From Alphaproteobacteria bacterium (GTDB lineage: Bacteria; Pseudomonadota; Alphaproteobacteria; Micropepsales; Micropepsaceae), in the NCBI GenBank assembly GCA_003131925.1, contig PKWC01000174.1, forward strand, positions 6,382 to 18,823: a DNA stretch of 12,442 nt, written 5' to 3'. This document shows positions 1 to 6,451 of this stretch, one piece after another; position 1 is the first letter of the stretch, and each line of letters begins with the position of its first letter. A model generated the notes under the pieces. It saw nothing but the letters and a program-made list of their open reading frames with translations, was not told the origin of the DNA and did no database searches. The position numbers and the translations under genes were made by a program.

Positions 1-46
1 CCACGTTGGGGGAGGAAAAGAGGGTGCGTCTTCACCCCCCGCTTGG

Positions 47-75
47 TTGACAGTTTCTAGCCCACTCCCTAGAAC
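47..75 (+). promoter_or_regulatory. Sigma-70-type promoter of the rpmH operon
   Basis: The sequence shows a perfect -35 hexamer TTGACA at 47-52, a 17-base spacer, and TAGAAC at 70-75, which matches four of six positions of the -10 consensus. Transcription would start near 82, leaving a leader of about 36 bases before rpmH. Optimal spacing and a perfect -35 fit a strong housekeeping promoter, as expected for a ribosomal protein gene. That it also drives rnpA, yidD and yidC is inferred from their tight spacing. Confidence 0.75.
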
Positions 76-90
76 CCCGGCTCTTTCCGA

Positions 91-109
91 CGGGCCGATT
101 GCCCGGGAG
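91..109 (+). promoter_or_regulatory. rpmH leader: short hairpin overlapping the ribosome binding site
   Basis: GGGAG at 105-109 lies 8 bases before the rpmH ATG and is a good Shine-Dalgarno match. Just upstream, CGGGC (91-95) and GCCCG (101-105) form a perfect 5-bp stem around a 5-base loop. The right arm shares its last base with the GGGAG. The stem is short, so a regulatory role is only a possibility; the ribosome binding site itself is well supported. Confidence 0.5.
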
Positions 110-117
110 TCGAGGCC

Positions 118-252
118 ATGAAACGCACCTATCAGCCGAGCAAGATCGTCCGCAAACGCCGGCATGGTTTCAGGGCGCGCATGTCCACCGTGGGCGGCCG
201 CAAGGTGCTGGCGCGCCGCCGGGCCCATGGCCGCAAGAAGCTTTCGGCCTGA
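118..252 (+). CDS. rpmH: 50S ribosomal protein L34
   Basis: This encodes the 44-residue L34 protein of the large ribosomal subunit. The product begins MKRTYQPSK and continues with the family's invariant features: a HGFRARMST segment in the middle, a GGRKVLARRRA segment, and a basic end, GRKKLSA. Length is exactly typical. The ATG at 118 has GGGAG 8 bases upstream and a promoter about 45 bases before it. It is the first gene of the conserved rpmH-rnpA-yidD-yidC cluster, with rnpA starting 41 bases after the stop. No realistic alternative identity exists. Confidence 0.98.
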   Translation: MKRTYQPSKIVRKRRHGFRARMSTVGGRKVLARRRAHGRKKLSA

Positions 253-293
253 CAAACGCCAAAGACCCGGTGATCCCGCAGCCTGAGCGCGCG

Positions 294-662
294 GTGACGA
301 TAGCGCGCCTGACGAAACGCTCGGAATTTCTAAGAGCGGCACGGGGAATAAGGCGGGTCGCCACCGGCCTGACCGTCGAGCTTTGCCAGACACCCGGCGC
401 GGTTCCGGGCACGGCCCGCGTCGGCTTCACGGCCAGCCGCAAAATCGGCAATGCGGTGGCCAGAAACCGGGCCAAGAGGCGGCTGAAGGCGGCGGCGCAG
501 GCGGTCTTTCCCCTTTATGGGCTGCCGGGCAATGACTATGTTCTCGTCGCGCGGCGGGAGACATTGACTCGGCCGTTCGACGGCCTCGTTGGCGACCTCA
601 GATCCGCGCTCCTCGCGGCTCATGCCAGGCTCGGCCGGTCTCAGGCAGGAGACATCCGGTGA
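294..662 (+). CDS. rnpA: Ribonuclease P protein component
   Basis: This is the protein subunit of RNase P, which helps the catalytic RNA bind precursor tRNA during 5'-end maturation. From the chosen GTG start the product is 122 residues, normal for the family. It opens with TIARLTKRSEFLRAA, the usual N-terminal pattern, has GFTASRKIGNAVARNR around 44-59 and the diagnostic arginine-rich RNR helix (RNRAKRRLK, 57-65), and a DYVLVAR strand at 81-87. I chose GTG 294 because it places the family N terminus at residue 1; GTG 270 is an in-frame alternative, and neither has a strong ribosome binding site. The last four bases overlap the yidD start (GTGA), suggesting translational coupling. The same reading frame stays open upstream across rpmH, treated separately as a finding. 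Confidence 0.95.
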   Translation: MTIARLTKRSEFLRAARGIRRVATGLTVELCQTPGAVPGTARVGFTASRKIGNAVARNRAKRRLKAAAQAVFPLYGLPGNDYVLVARRETLTRPFDGLVGDLRSALLAAHARLGRSQAGDIR

Positions 663-925
663 CGGATCACCACACCCATCCTGTTCGCGCCGCGGCGCTC
701 GGACTTCTGCTTGCGCCCATCTATCTCTACCGCTGGCTGATCTCGCCGCTCCTGCCGCATGTCTGCCGCTTCGAGCCCAGTTGCTCGAAATATGCGCTCG
801 AAGCCTTGAAGACCCACGGACCCTGGAAAGGATCGGGGCTCGCCATACGCCGCCTGCTGCGCTGCCATCCCTTCACTTCGCTTGGTGGCTCATCGGGTTT
901 CGACCCTGTCCCGCCTCTCCGATAG
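659..925 (+). CDS. yidD: Membrane protein insertion efficiency factor YidD
   Basis: A small membrane-associated protein of the YidD family, thought to help YidC-dependent insertion of inner-membrane proteins. The 88-residue product has a hydrophobic N-terminal stretch (about 11-33) with the family pattern YLYRWLISPLLP, then CRFEPSCSKYALEAL with cysteines at 36 and 42, a RCHP motif with the third cysteine at 69, and the usual GFDPVPP C terminus. The start is GTG at 659, overlapping the rnpA stop by four bases; no ATG fits better. It ends 6 bases before yidC. The context between rnpA and yidC is the classical one. Confidence 0.96.
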   Translation: MTDHHTHPVRAAALGLLLAPIYLYRWLISPLLPHVCRFEPSCSKYALEALKTHGPWKGSGLAIRRLLRCHPFTSLGGSSGFDPVPPLR

Positions 926-931
926 AGACAC

Positions 932-2752
932 ATGACCGACAACCGCAATCTCATTCTCGCCATCGTCCTGTCCGCCATCATGATGCTCGGCTGGGAATAT
1001 TTCGTGGTCCAACCTCAGATGCAGGCCGAGCGTGCGCGCCAGGCATTCCTGCATCGCCAGCCGGCTGCTGCAGCCGCACATCCCGAAGCACCGAAGACGG
1101 AGGTCCAGCCGCAATCGGGCCCGGGAAATCTGCCGCGCACCCAGGCGCTCGCGCAGTCTGGTGCGCGCATCGCGATCGACACGCCCACGCTCAACGGTTC
1201 GCTGCGCCTTACGGGCGCGCGCTTCGACGATCTTCGTCTGAAGCACTATCGCGAGACGATCAACCCGCAGAGTCCGGAGATCACCCTCTTCTCGCCGGAG
1301 CGCACGCGCTATCCCTATTACGCGGTGTTCGGATTTGTCGGCGCGCCCGGATCGGGCATGAAGGTTCCGGACGAGTCGACGCCTTGGAAGGCCGTCGGCG
1401 GCGCGAAGCTTTCGCCGGACGCGCCGGTGACGCTTCAATGGGATAATGGTCAGGGACTGATCTTCACGCGCACGCTCGCGGTCGACGATCAATACATGTT
1501 CACGGTCGGCGATGCGGTCACGAACAAGAGCGGCAAGCCGGTACTTCTCTATCCTTACGGCTACGTCGCGCGCGACGGTCTTCCGGACAGCAAGCATTAC
1601 TGGGCGCTTCACGAAGGTTTCGTCGGCGCCGCCGACGGCGCGCTGAAGGACGCGACTTATGACGATCTGAAAGAAGGAAAGCCGCCCGTGACGTTCCATT
1701 CGACGGGCGGATGGGTCGGCATCACCGACAAATACTGGATGGCGGCGGCGATCCCGCCGCAGAACCGGTCCTTCGACGGTTCCTATCGCGGAAGCCAGAC
1801 TGCGAATGTGAGGGCCTATCAGGCCAATTACCGGCTCGATGGCCAGAGCATCGCGCCCGGTGCGACGCTCCAGCTGACGCAGCATCTCTTCGCCGGCGCG
1901 AAAGTCCAAAGCATCATCCGTCATTACGAGGACACGCTCGGCGTCGAACGCTTCGATCTGGCGATCGACTGGGGCTGGTTCATCTTCCTGACCAAGCCGA
2001 TCTTCCTCGTGCTCGATTTCTTCTACCGCTATACGGGGAATTTCGGCCTCGCGATCCTGCTTCTCACCGTCGCGATGAAGCTTCTCTTCTTCCCGCTCGC
2101 CGACGCCTCGTATCGTTCGATGAGCCGCATGAAGAAGCTGCAGCCCGAAGTCGAACGGCTCCGCGAGCGCTTTGCCGACGACAAGATGCGCCAGCAGCAG
2201 GAGATGATGGAGCTCTACAAGCGGGAGAAAGTGAATCCGCTGTCCGGCTGCCTGCCCATGCTGATCCAGATTCCGGTGTTCTTCTCGCTCTACAAGGTTC
2301 TGCTCGTCACCATCGAGATGCGCCAGGCGCCGTTCTTCGGCTGGATCCACGACCTGTCGGCGGCGGATCCCACGCAGCTACTCAATCTGTTCGGGCTGTT
2401 GCCCTATTCGATTCCGGCCTTCGTTCCGGCCATCCTGCATGTCGGCGTCTGGCCAGTGCTGATGGGCGCCTCGCAATGGGTGCAGACGAAGATGAATCCC
2501 GCGCCCGCCGATCCGGTTCAGGCGCGCATGTTCGCCTTCATGCCGCTCATCTTCATCTTCATGCTGGCGAGCCTGCCCGCGGGCCTGGTGATCTACTGGA
2601 CGTGGAGCAATATTCTCTCCGTTGCCCAGCAATATGTGATGATGCGCCGCCAGGGCGTTGAAGTGCATCTCTTCAACAATCTCAAGGCTCCGCAATTCCT
2701 CAAACGCCTCCCCTTCATCGGCGCCCGCGCCAAAACCGAAGCGGGCGAATAA
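932..2752 (+). CDS. yidC: Membrane protein insertase YidC
   Basis: YidC inserts and folds inner-membrane proteins, alone or with the Sec translocon. The 606-residue product has the Gram-negative layout: an N-terminal membrane segment (about 7-26), a low-complexity Ala/Pro/Gln linker (about 40-75), a large periplasmic beta domain (about 80-335), then the conserved core of five segments from about 347 to 575. The core shows FGLAILLLTVAMKLLFFPL (371-389), the cytoplasmic helical hairpin rich in Arg, Lys, Glu and Gln (about 394-432), NPLSGCLPMLIQIPVFFSLY (435-454), and a final segment with LPAGLVIYWTWSNILS (548-563). The arginine-containing segment YRSMSRMKKLQPE follows the groove helix. The ATG at 932 lies 6 bases after the yidD stop. 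A palindromic element follows immediately after the stop codon. Confidence 0.98.
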   Translation: MTDNRNLILAIVLSAIMMLGWEYFVVQPQMQAERARQAFLHRQPAAAAAHPEAPKTEVQPQSGPGNLPRTQALAQSGARIAIDTPTLNGSLRLTGARFDDLRLKHYRETINPQSPEITLFSPERTRYPYYAVFGFVGAPGSGMKVPDESTPWKAVGGAKLSPDAPVTLQWDNGQGLIFTRTLAVDDQYMFTVGDAVTNKSGKPVLLYPYGYVARDGLPDSKHYWALHEGFVGAADGALKDATYDDLKEGKPPVTFHSTGGWVGITDKYWMAAAIPPQNRSFDGSYRGSQTANVRAYQANYRLDGQSIAPGATLQLTQHLFAGAKVQSIIRHYEDTLGVERFDLAIDWGWFIFLTKPIFLVLDFFYRYTGNFGLAILLLTVAMKLLFFPLADASYRSMSRMKKLQPEVERLRERFADDKMRQQQEMMELYKREKVNPLSGCLPMLIQIPVFFSLYKVLLVTIEMRQAPFFGWIHDLSAADPTQLLNLFGLLPYSIPAFVPAILHVGVWPVLMGASQWVQTKMNPAPADPVQARMFAFMPLIFIFMLASLPAGLVIYWTWSNILSVAQQYVMMRRQGVEVHLFNNLKAPQFLKRLPFIGARAKTEAGE

Positions 2753-2753
2753 G

Positions 2754-2890
2754 GAAGAAAACTTTAACGCAGAGGACGCGGAGGAAGCGCAGGGGAGCGC
2801 AGAAGAATTTGGCGCGCCGAAGGCGCGCAACCCTTTCCCCCGCGCCCTCTGCGCAACCTCCGCATCCTCTGCGCTAAAATCTTTTTCTTC
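2754..2890. repeat. Long palindromic intergenic element, copy 1 (CGCAGAGGA-unit arms)
   Basis: This element fills the complete gap between the yidC stop and the next gene. The left arm begins GAAGAAAA and carries tandem 9- to 10-base units of the form CGCAGAGGA with variants. The right arm, read on the opposite strand, repeats this almost base for base, starting GAAGAAAA and continuing through AGCGCAGAGGATGCGGAGG. The centre holds a perfect 7-bp GC hairpin, GCGCGCC (2812-2818), loop GAA, GGCGCGC (2822-2828). Each outer end is rich in T on the strand leaving the stem (TTTTT at 2882-2886 on plus). The whole could fold into one very long hairpin and could act as a transcript terminator or processing signal. 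A second copy lies at 5511-5643. I cannot name its family with certainty. Confidence 0.85.
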
Positions 2891-2892
2891 AT

Positions 2893-2896
2893 GGAG
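2893..2896 (+). promoter_or_regulatory. Ribosome binding site that decides the engB start
   Basis: GGAG here lies 6 bases before an in-frame GTG at 2903. The upstream in-frame ATG (2891) overlaps this GGAG and has only the pyrimidine-rich end of the palindromic element before it, so it has no visible ribosome binding site. This favours GTG 2903 as the start. Confidence 0.6.
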
Positions 2897-2902
2897 TTGA
2901 AC

Positions 2903-3538
2903 GTGGCGGGCGAGATTGGCGGGCGGAGGTTGTTTGCGGGGGATTGCGAATTCGTCGCGGGCGCCGCGACCATGGACGCGATGCCGAAGGGAACCCTGCC
3001 GGAGATCGCCTTCGTCGGGCGCTCGAACGTCGGCAAGTCCAGCCTGATCAATGCCCTGACCTCGCGGCACGCGCTGGCGCGCGTGTCGCACACGCCCGGC
3101 GCCACCAAGCAGATCAATTTCTTCCGGCTCGGCGAGACCTGCATGCTGGTCGACCTGCCGGGTTATGGCTACGCCCGCGCCTCGCGGGCGCTGTCCGAGC
3201 AGTGGCAGAGCCTGATCTTCGCGTATCTGCGACGGCGAGCGAGTCTTTGCCGCACGATGCTCCTCATCGACTCGCGCCGTGGCATCATGCCGGTCGATCG
3301 CGAGGCGATGGATTTGCTCGATCAGGCTGCCGTTTCCTATGCCGGCGTGCTGACGAAAATCGACGAGCTCACCACGGCGGAAGCAGAGCTTGCGCGGGCG
3401 GCATGCGCGCAGGAGCTCTCAAAGCGGACCGCGGCCTATCCGGAGATTTTCGTCACTTCCGCTCGAAAGGCGCAAGGCATCGAGGCGCTCCGGGACCATG
3501 TGGCGGCGCTGGCCCAAGCCTGGGGCAATAGGTTATAA
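2903..3538 (+). CDS. engB: Ribosome-assembly GTPase EngB/YsxC (YihA)
   Basis: EngB is a TRAFAC-class GTPase needed for late assembly of the large ribosomal subunit. The product of 211 residues shows all G motifs in order: GRSNVGKS (G1, 39-46), the switch I threonine region HTPGATKQINFF (G2), DLPGYGYA (G3), TKID (G4), and TSARKAQG (G5). The short N terminus before G1 carries the family pattern GGRRLFAGDCEFVAGA. I chose GTG 2903 because GGAG lies 6 bases upstream; ATG 2891 would add four residues without a visible ribosome binding site. Palindrome copy 1 abuts the 5' end, so expression depends either on read-through from yidC or on a promoter I could not identify. argB follows 28 bases after the stop, pointing to co-transcription. 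Confidence 0.95.
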   Translation: MAGEIGGRRLFAGDCEFVAGAATMDAMPKGTLPEIAFVGRSNVGKSSLINALTSRHALARVSHTPGATKQINFFRLGETCMLVDLPGYGYARASRALSEQWQSLIFAYLRRRASLCRTMLLIDSRRGIMPVDREAMDLLDQAAVSYAGVLTKIDELTTAEAELARAACAQELSKRTAAYPEIFVTSARKAQGIEALRDHVAALAQAWGNRL

Positions 3539-3566
3539 GCCTCGGGTTTGGCTGGAACCTTTCGCA

Positions 3567-4493
3567 ATGGCGCTGCAGGACGAAGTCGGTCAGGATCGGA
3601 ACCTGCGCGTCATGGCGCGCTGGCGCTCCACCGCGCGCGTTCTGGTCGAAGCGCTCCCTTATATTCTTCGCTATGACGGCGAGACCGTCGTCGTCAAATA
3701 TGGCGGTCATGCGATGGAAGGCGGCGTCTCCGAACACTTCGCGCAAGACATCGTGCTGATGAAACAGACGGGAATCGATCCGGTGGTCGTCCATGGCGGC
3801 GGCCCGCAGATCGGTTCGATGCTGTCCAAGCTCTCCATTCCCTCGTCCTTCGTCGATGGCCTGCGGGTCACCGACGAAGCGGCGATCGAAGTCGTCGAGA
3901 TGGTCCTGACCGGTGCGATCAACAAGCAGATCGTGAGCGGCATCAACGCCGCGGGTGGCCGCGCGGTCGGTCTCTCCGGCAAGGACGGCAACATGGTCGT
4001 CGCGCGCAAGCTCGAGCGCTACAAGCTCGACCCGATGACGCTGGAGAGGCGGCTCGTCGATCTGGGCTTCGTGGGCGTACCGGAAAAAATCAATCCGGAA
4101 GTGCTGCGCACCATCATCAATTCGGACCTGATCCCGGTCATCGCGCCGATCGGGGTTGGCCGCAAAGGGGAAACCTACAACATCAACGCGGATACGGTGG
4201 CGGGTTCTGTTGCGGGCGCGATGACGGCTGCGCGCCTTCTGCTCCTCACCGATGTCGAGGGCGTGCTCGACCGCGAAGGCAAGCTGATCCCGCGGCTCAG
4301 CATCGCCGAGGCGCGCGAGCTGATCGCGGACGGCACGATCTCGGGCGGCATGATGCCGAAGATCGAGACCGCGATCGAAGCGGTGGAAGCAGGCGTGCGC
4401 GCCGCCGTCATCCTCGACGGAAGAATTCCACACGTCCTGCTGCTCGAATTGTTCACCGAGCATGGCGCGGGAACGATGATCACGCAGGAATGA
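3567..4493 (+). CDS. argB: Acetylglutamate kinase
   Basis: ArgB phosphorylates N-acetyl-L-glutamate with ATP, the second step of arginine synthesis in the cytoplasm. The 308-residue product shows the amino acid kinase fold markers: VVVKYGGHAM with the phosphate-binding lysine at 44, VVHGGGPQI (75-82) for substrate binding, GLRVTD (98-103), the NINADTVAG motif in the ATP-binding half, and GGMMPKIE near the C-terminal part. A basic N-terminal helix (about 16-35) precedes the first strand, as in many proteobacterial enzymes. ATG 3567 has GGAA 9 bases upstream; ATG 3612 is an alternative that would give 293 residues and also has GGAA upstream. The engB-argB adjacency is common in alphaproteobacteria. 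The stop overlaps the next start as ATGA. Confidence 0.97.
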   Translation: MALQDEVGQDRNLRVMARWRSTARVLVEALPYILRYDGETVVVKYGGHAMEGGVSEHFAQDIVLMKQTGIDPVVVHGGGPQIGSMLSKLSIPSSFVDGLRVTDEAAIEVVEMVLTGAINKQIVSGINAAGGRAVGLSGKDGNMVVARKLERYKLDPMTLERRLVDLGFVGVPEKINPEVLRTIINSDLIPVIAPIGVGRKGETYNINADTVAGSVAGAMTAARLLLLTDVEGVLDREGKLIPRLSIAEARELIADGTISGGMMPKIETAIEAVEAGVRAAVILDGRIPHVLLLELFTEHGAGTMITQE

Positions 4494-5509
4494 CGCGCGC
4501 TGCAATTTTCTGCGCGGCTCTTCTCCTGGGCGCCGGCGTCAATGCCGTTCCTGCATCGGCGGAGCTGCGCGTCTGCAATCAGACAAGCTACGTGCTCTAC
4601 GCGGCGGCGGGCTACGAATCGGGCGTGCAGATGCTGACGCGTGGCTGGACACGCGTCCTGCCCGGCGCCTGCGCAGTGGCCCTGCAGCAACCGCTGAACC
4701 AGCCGCAATATTTTCTCTACGCGCGAAGCTCACGGGCGCACAGCGGACCCGCGCTGGCATGGGGCGGCCATATTCGTCTTTGCGCGAAAGAGACGAATTT
4801 CGCCATTGATGTGCCGGTGGGGGCCGACCGTTGCGGGTCCGACGACGCCTATCTCGTGCCGTTCGCCTCCGTGTCGACAGGCCATGCCGCCTCCTGGACC
4901 ACGACGCTCGCCGGCTCGCGGCGCTATGCCGGTGCCGCCGCCGCGCGCGCAGCGGGGATCGCGCGGCTGCTCGCGGACATCGGCTACAAAACCGACGCCG
5001 CAGGGACAGCGAACGCGAGCATCCAGGCGCTGGCAAGTTTCCGTGCCCGCATGCGACTGGCGGCCAACGCAAGCGACACGGATCTCTTCGACGCCCTCGA
5101 AACCGAAGCGCTCAAGACCGCCGCGCCCGCCGGCTATTCGATCTGCAATGACGGGCAGTCGGAGATCTGGGCGGCGATCGCGCTGCGCTCGAAACGCATC
5201 AGTGTGGTGCGCGGGTGGTGGGACGTGCCGTCGGGCGCCTGCGCCAAAGCCCTGACGACGCCGCTCGACTACGACAACGTCTATCTGCTCGCCCAGAAGC
5301 ACGGCAGCGACAAGCTGGTCAGCGGATCGACGGCTTTCTGCGTCTCGGGCAACGCGTTCGAGATTTACGGCAATGCGCCTTGCACCGCGGCCGGATTCTC
5401 CACGGTTGGGTTCGCTTCCACGAACACGAAAGGCGTCACGGGTCTTGTCGTCCATGTCGGCAATGACGGACTCCTTCCGTCCGCCCCCAAATGGACCCCC
5501 TCGAAATAG
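4490..5509 (+). CDS. Secreted protein with two DUF1036-like domains and a helical linker
   Basis: The function is unknown. The 339-residue product starts with a signal peptide (hydrophobic 4-20, probable cleavage after PASA, residue 24) and has no later membrane segment, so it is probably periplasmic. Residues about 26-125 and 216-310 are two related domains that I recognise as DUF1036-like. Each carries four cysteines (29, 61, 98, 115 and 219, 251, 284, 298). The first two are exactly 32 residues apart in both copies, and RGW stands at the same place ahead of a GAC-A-x-AL segment (51-53 and 241-243). Residues about 150-208 are helical and resemble a peptidoglycan-binding-1 domain (ARLLADIGY, then ASIQALASFRARM), but weakly. 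The ATG overlaps the argB stop by four bases, so translation is probably coupled. Palindrome copy 2 follows the stop. Confidence 0.88.
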   Translation: MTRAAIFCAALLLGAGVNAVPASAELRVCNQTSYVLYAAAGYESGVQMLTRGWTRVLPGACAVALQQPLNQPQYFLYARSSRAHSGPALAWGGHIRLCAKETNFAIDVPVGADRCGSDDAYLVPFASVSTGHAASWTTTLAGSRRYAGAAAARAAGIARLLADIGYKTDAAGTANASIQALASFRARMRLAANASDTDLFDALETEALKTAAPAGYSICNDGQSEIWAAIALRSKRISVVRGWWDVPSGACAKALTTPLDYDNVYLLAQKHGSDKLVSGSTAFCVSGNAFEIYGNAPCTAAGFSTVGFASTNTKGVTGLVVHVGNDGLLPSAPKWTPSK

Positions 5510-5510
5510 A

Positions 5511-5643
5511 GCAAAAAGGTTTAGCGCAGAGGACGCAGAGGATGCGCAGAGGACGCTGGGAAAAATCGTGCGCGAAGCGCGCAAAGAACTTTTCCTCCGC
5601 GACCCCTGCGCATCCTCGGCGTCCTCTGCGTTGAATCTTTTTC
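5511..5643. repeat. Long palindromic intergenic element, copy 2 (CGCAGAGGA-unit arms)
   Basis: Second copy of the element at 2754-2890. The arms are even more regular here: the left arm reads CGCAGAGGACGCAGAGGATG in its middle, and the right arm read on the minus strand gives CGCAGAGGACGCCGAGGATG. They match with few mismatches over about 50 bases. The centre has the stem TGCGCG (5569-5574), loop AAG, CGCGCA (5578-5583), echoing the GC hairpin with a GAA-type loop of copy 1. Runs of five T leave the stem on both strands (5638-5642 on plus, complement of 5513-5517 on minus). The element sits between two genes that end towards each other, so a two-way terminator is a natural reading. Confidence 0.85.
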
Positions 5644-5647
5644 CCTC

Positions 5648-6451
5648 TCAGCTGGGGCTTTCGGCGTTGTAGCGGGCGAGGAGACCCGTGCGAACGGCGA
5701 AACGATAGACCTGACGGAAGAAGATCGCGGCGATCACGATGTAAAGCACCGAAAGCGCGAGGCCGATCGCAAGGCTTCTCATGTCCCATGGCGCGTGGCG
5801 GACGATGGCGCGCATGCCGTCGAAAACATAGGAAGGCGGCAGCAGCCGCGAGATCGCCTGCATCCATCCCGGCAAGGTCGAGACGGGATAATAGACGCCA
5901 GCGAATGGCGCGATCAGCGCGGGCATGGGCCAGAGGAACCATTCCGACGCCGGACCCAGCCGCAGCACCATCGCGCTGCCCGCGATGCCAAGCGCGATTC
6001 CGGTCAGGAACAGCACCAGCACAAAAGGCACCAAAGCTGCGCCATAGGCAACGAATGAAAGGCCGAACGCGGCCGCCGCCAGCGCCAGCATGGTCAGAAG
6101 CCCAATGAGGCTTGTCACGACGGCGGTGATCACGAGTCCACAGATGTATTCCGAGATCTGCAGCGGCGTCGCGAACATGTTGAGAAAATTCCGCGACCAG
6201 ACGTCCTCAAGAAACGCCGTCGACACGCCCTGCAGCACGCGGGCAAGAAAGTCCCACAGGAGCACGGCGCCCAGAAGCGCGGGGATGAAATTGTAGCCGG
6301 GCAGCGCGACGCTGTTCAGATAGCGCGAGATGAATCCCCACAGCGTAATGTCGATGGCGACCCAGGCGAAGAGTGGCACCACGCGGGTAGCGCTTCCGGA
6401 GTAAAGATAGAATTGCCTGAGCGCCACGGCGGCGACGCGGCGCGCGCGCAT
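5648..6451 (-). CDS. ABC-2 type export permease
   Basis: This encodes the membrane subunit of an ABC-2 type exporter, similar in layout to DrrB/NodJ permeases. The 267-residue product has an N-terminal cytoplasmic basic segment and about six hydrophobic segments (roughly 24-42, 54-72, 104-127, 134-162, 172-190, 226-246). The family features include the region between segments 2 and 3 (FLEDVWSRNFLNMFATPL, 80-97) and the GVYYPVSTLPGWMQAIS stretch (185-201), followed by LPPSYVFDGMRA. Its ATG overlaps the stop of the upstream ATPase gene by one base (TGATG), so the two form a unit. The substrate cannot be told from sequence. Antibiotic, lipid, polysaccharide or heme-type cargo are all possible for the family. 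Palindrome copy 2 lies just beyond its stop. Confidence 0.92.
   Translation of the reverse strand: MRARRVAAVALRQFYLYSGSATRVVPLFAWVAIDITLWGFISRYLNSVALPGYNFIPALLGAVLLWDFLARVLQGVSTAFLEDVWSRNFLNMFATPLQISEYICGLVITAVVTSLIGLLTMLALAAAAFGLSFVAYGAALVPFVLVLFLTGIALGIAGSAMVLRLGPASEWFLWPMPALIAPFAGVYYPVSTLPGWMQAISRLLPPSYVFDGMRAIVRHAPWDMRSLAIGLALSVLYIVIAAIFFRQVYRFAVRTGLLARYNAESPS

Noticed and set aside
1..46. Possible replication origin or DnaA boxes ahead of rpmH
   Set aside because: rpmH often lies near oriC in some bacteria, but I find no TTATCCACA-like boxes or AT-rich stretch in the short upstream piece available.
589..1446. 285-codon plus-strand frame across yidD and the start of yidC
   Set aside because: It overlaps two well-supported genes in another frame and shows no family motifs.
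890..2350. 486-codon open frame antisense to yidC
   Set aside because: Shadow of a GC-rich coding region. The product is an Arg/Glu/Asp-rich composition with no recognisable motif, while yidC on the other strand is certain.
2757..2890. CRISPR array suggested by regularly spaced short units
   Set aside because: The units are 9-10 bases, contiguous and inverted across a centre, without spacers; no cas genes are present.
2658..2900. Open frame across palindrome copy 1 giving peptides of the NAEDAEEAQ and ATSASSALK type
   Set aside because: It overlaps the end of yidC and is a translation of the repeat arms; similar peptides (AEDAEDAQ, ASSASSALN) arise from copy 2 at 5373-5672. These are repeat artefacts, not genes.
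3453..4505. 350-codon open frame antisense to argB
   Set aside because: Same reason: charged low-complexity translation opposite an unambiguous argB.
2754..5643. Composite mobile element bounded by the two palindromes
   Set aside because: The three genes between them are core (engB, argB) or chromosomal-looking, with no transposase and no visible target duplication at the outer borders. A shared dispersed repeat explains the pattern better.
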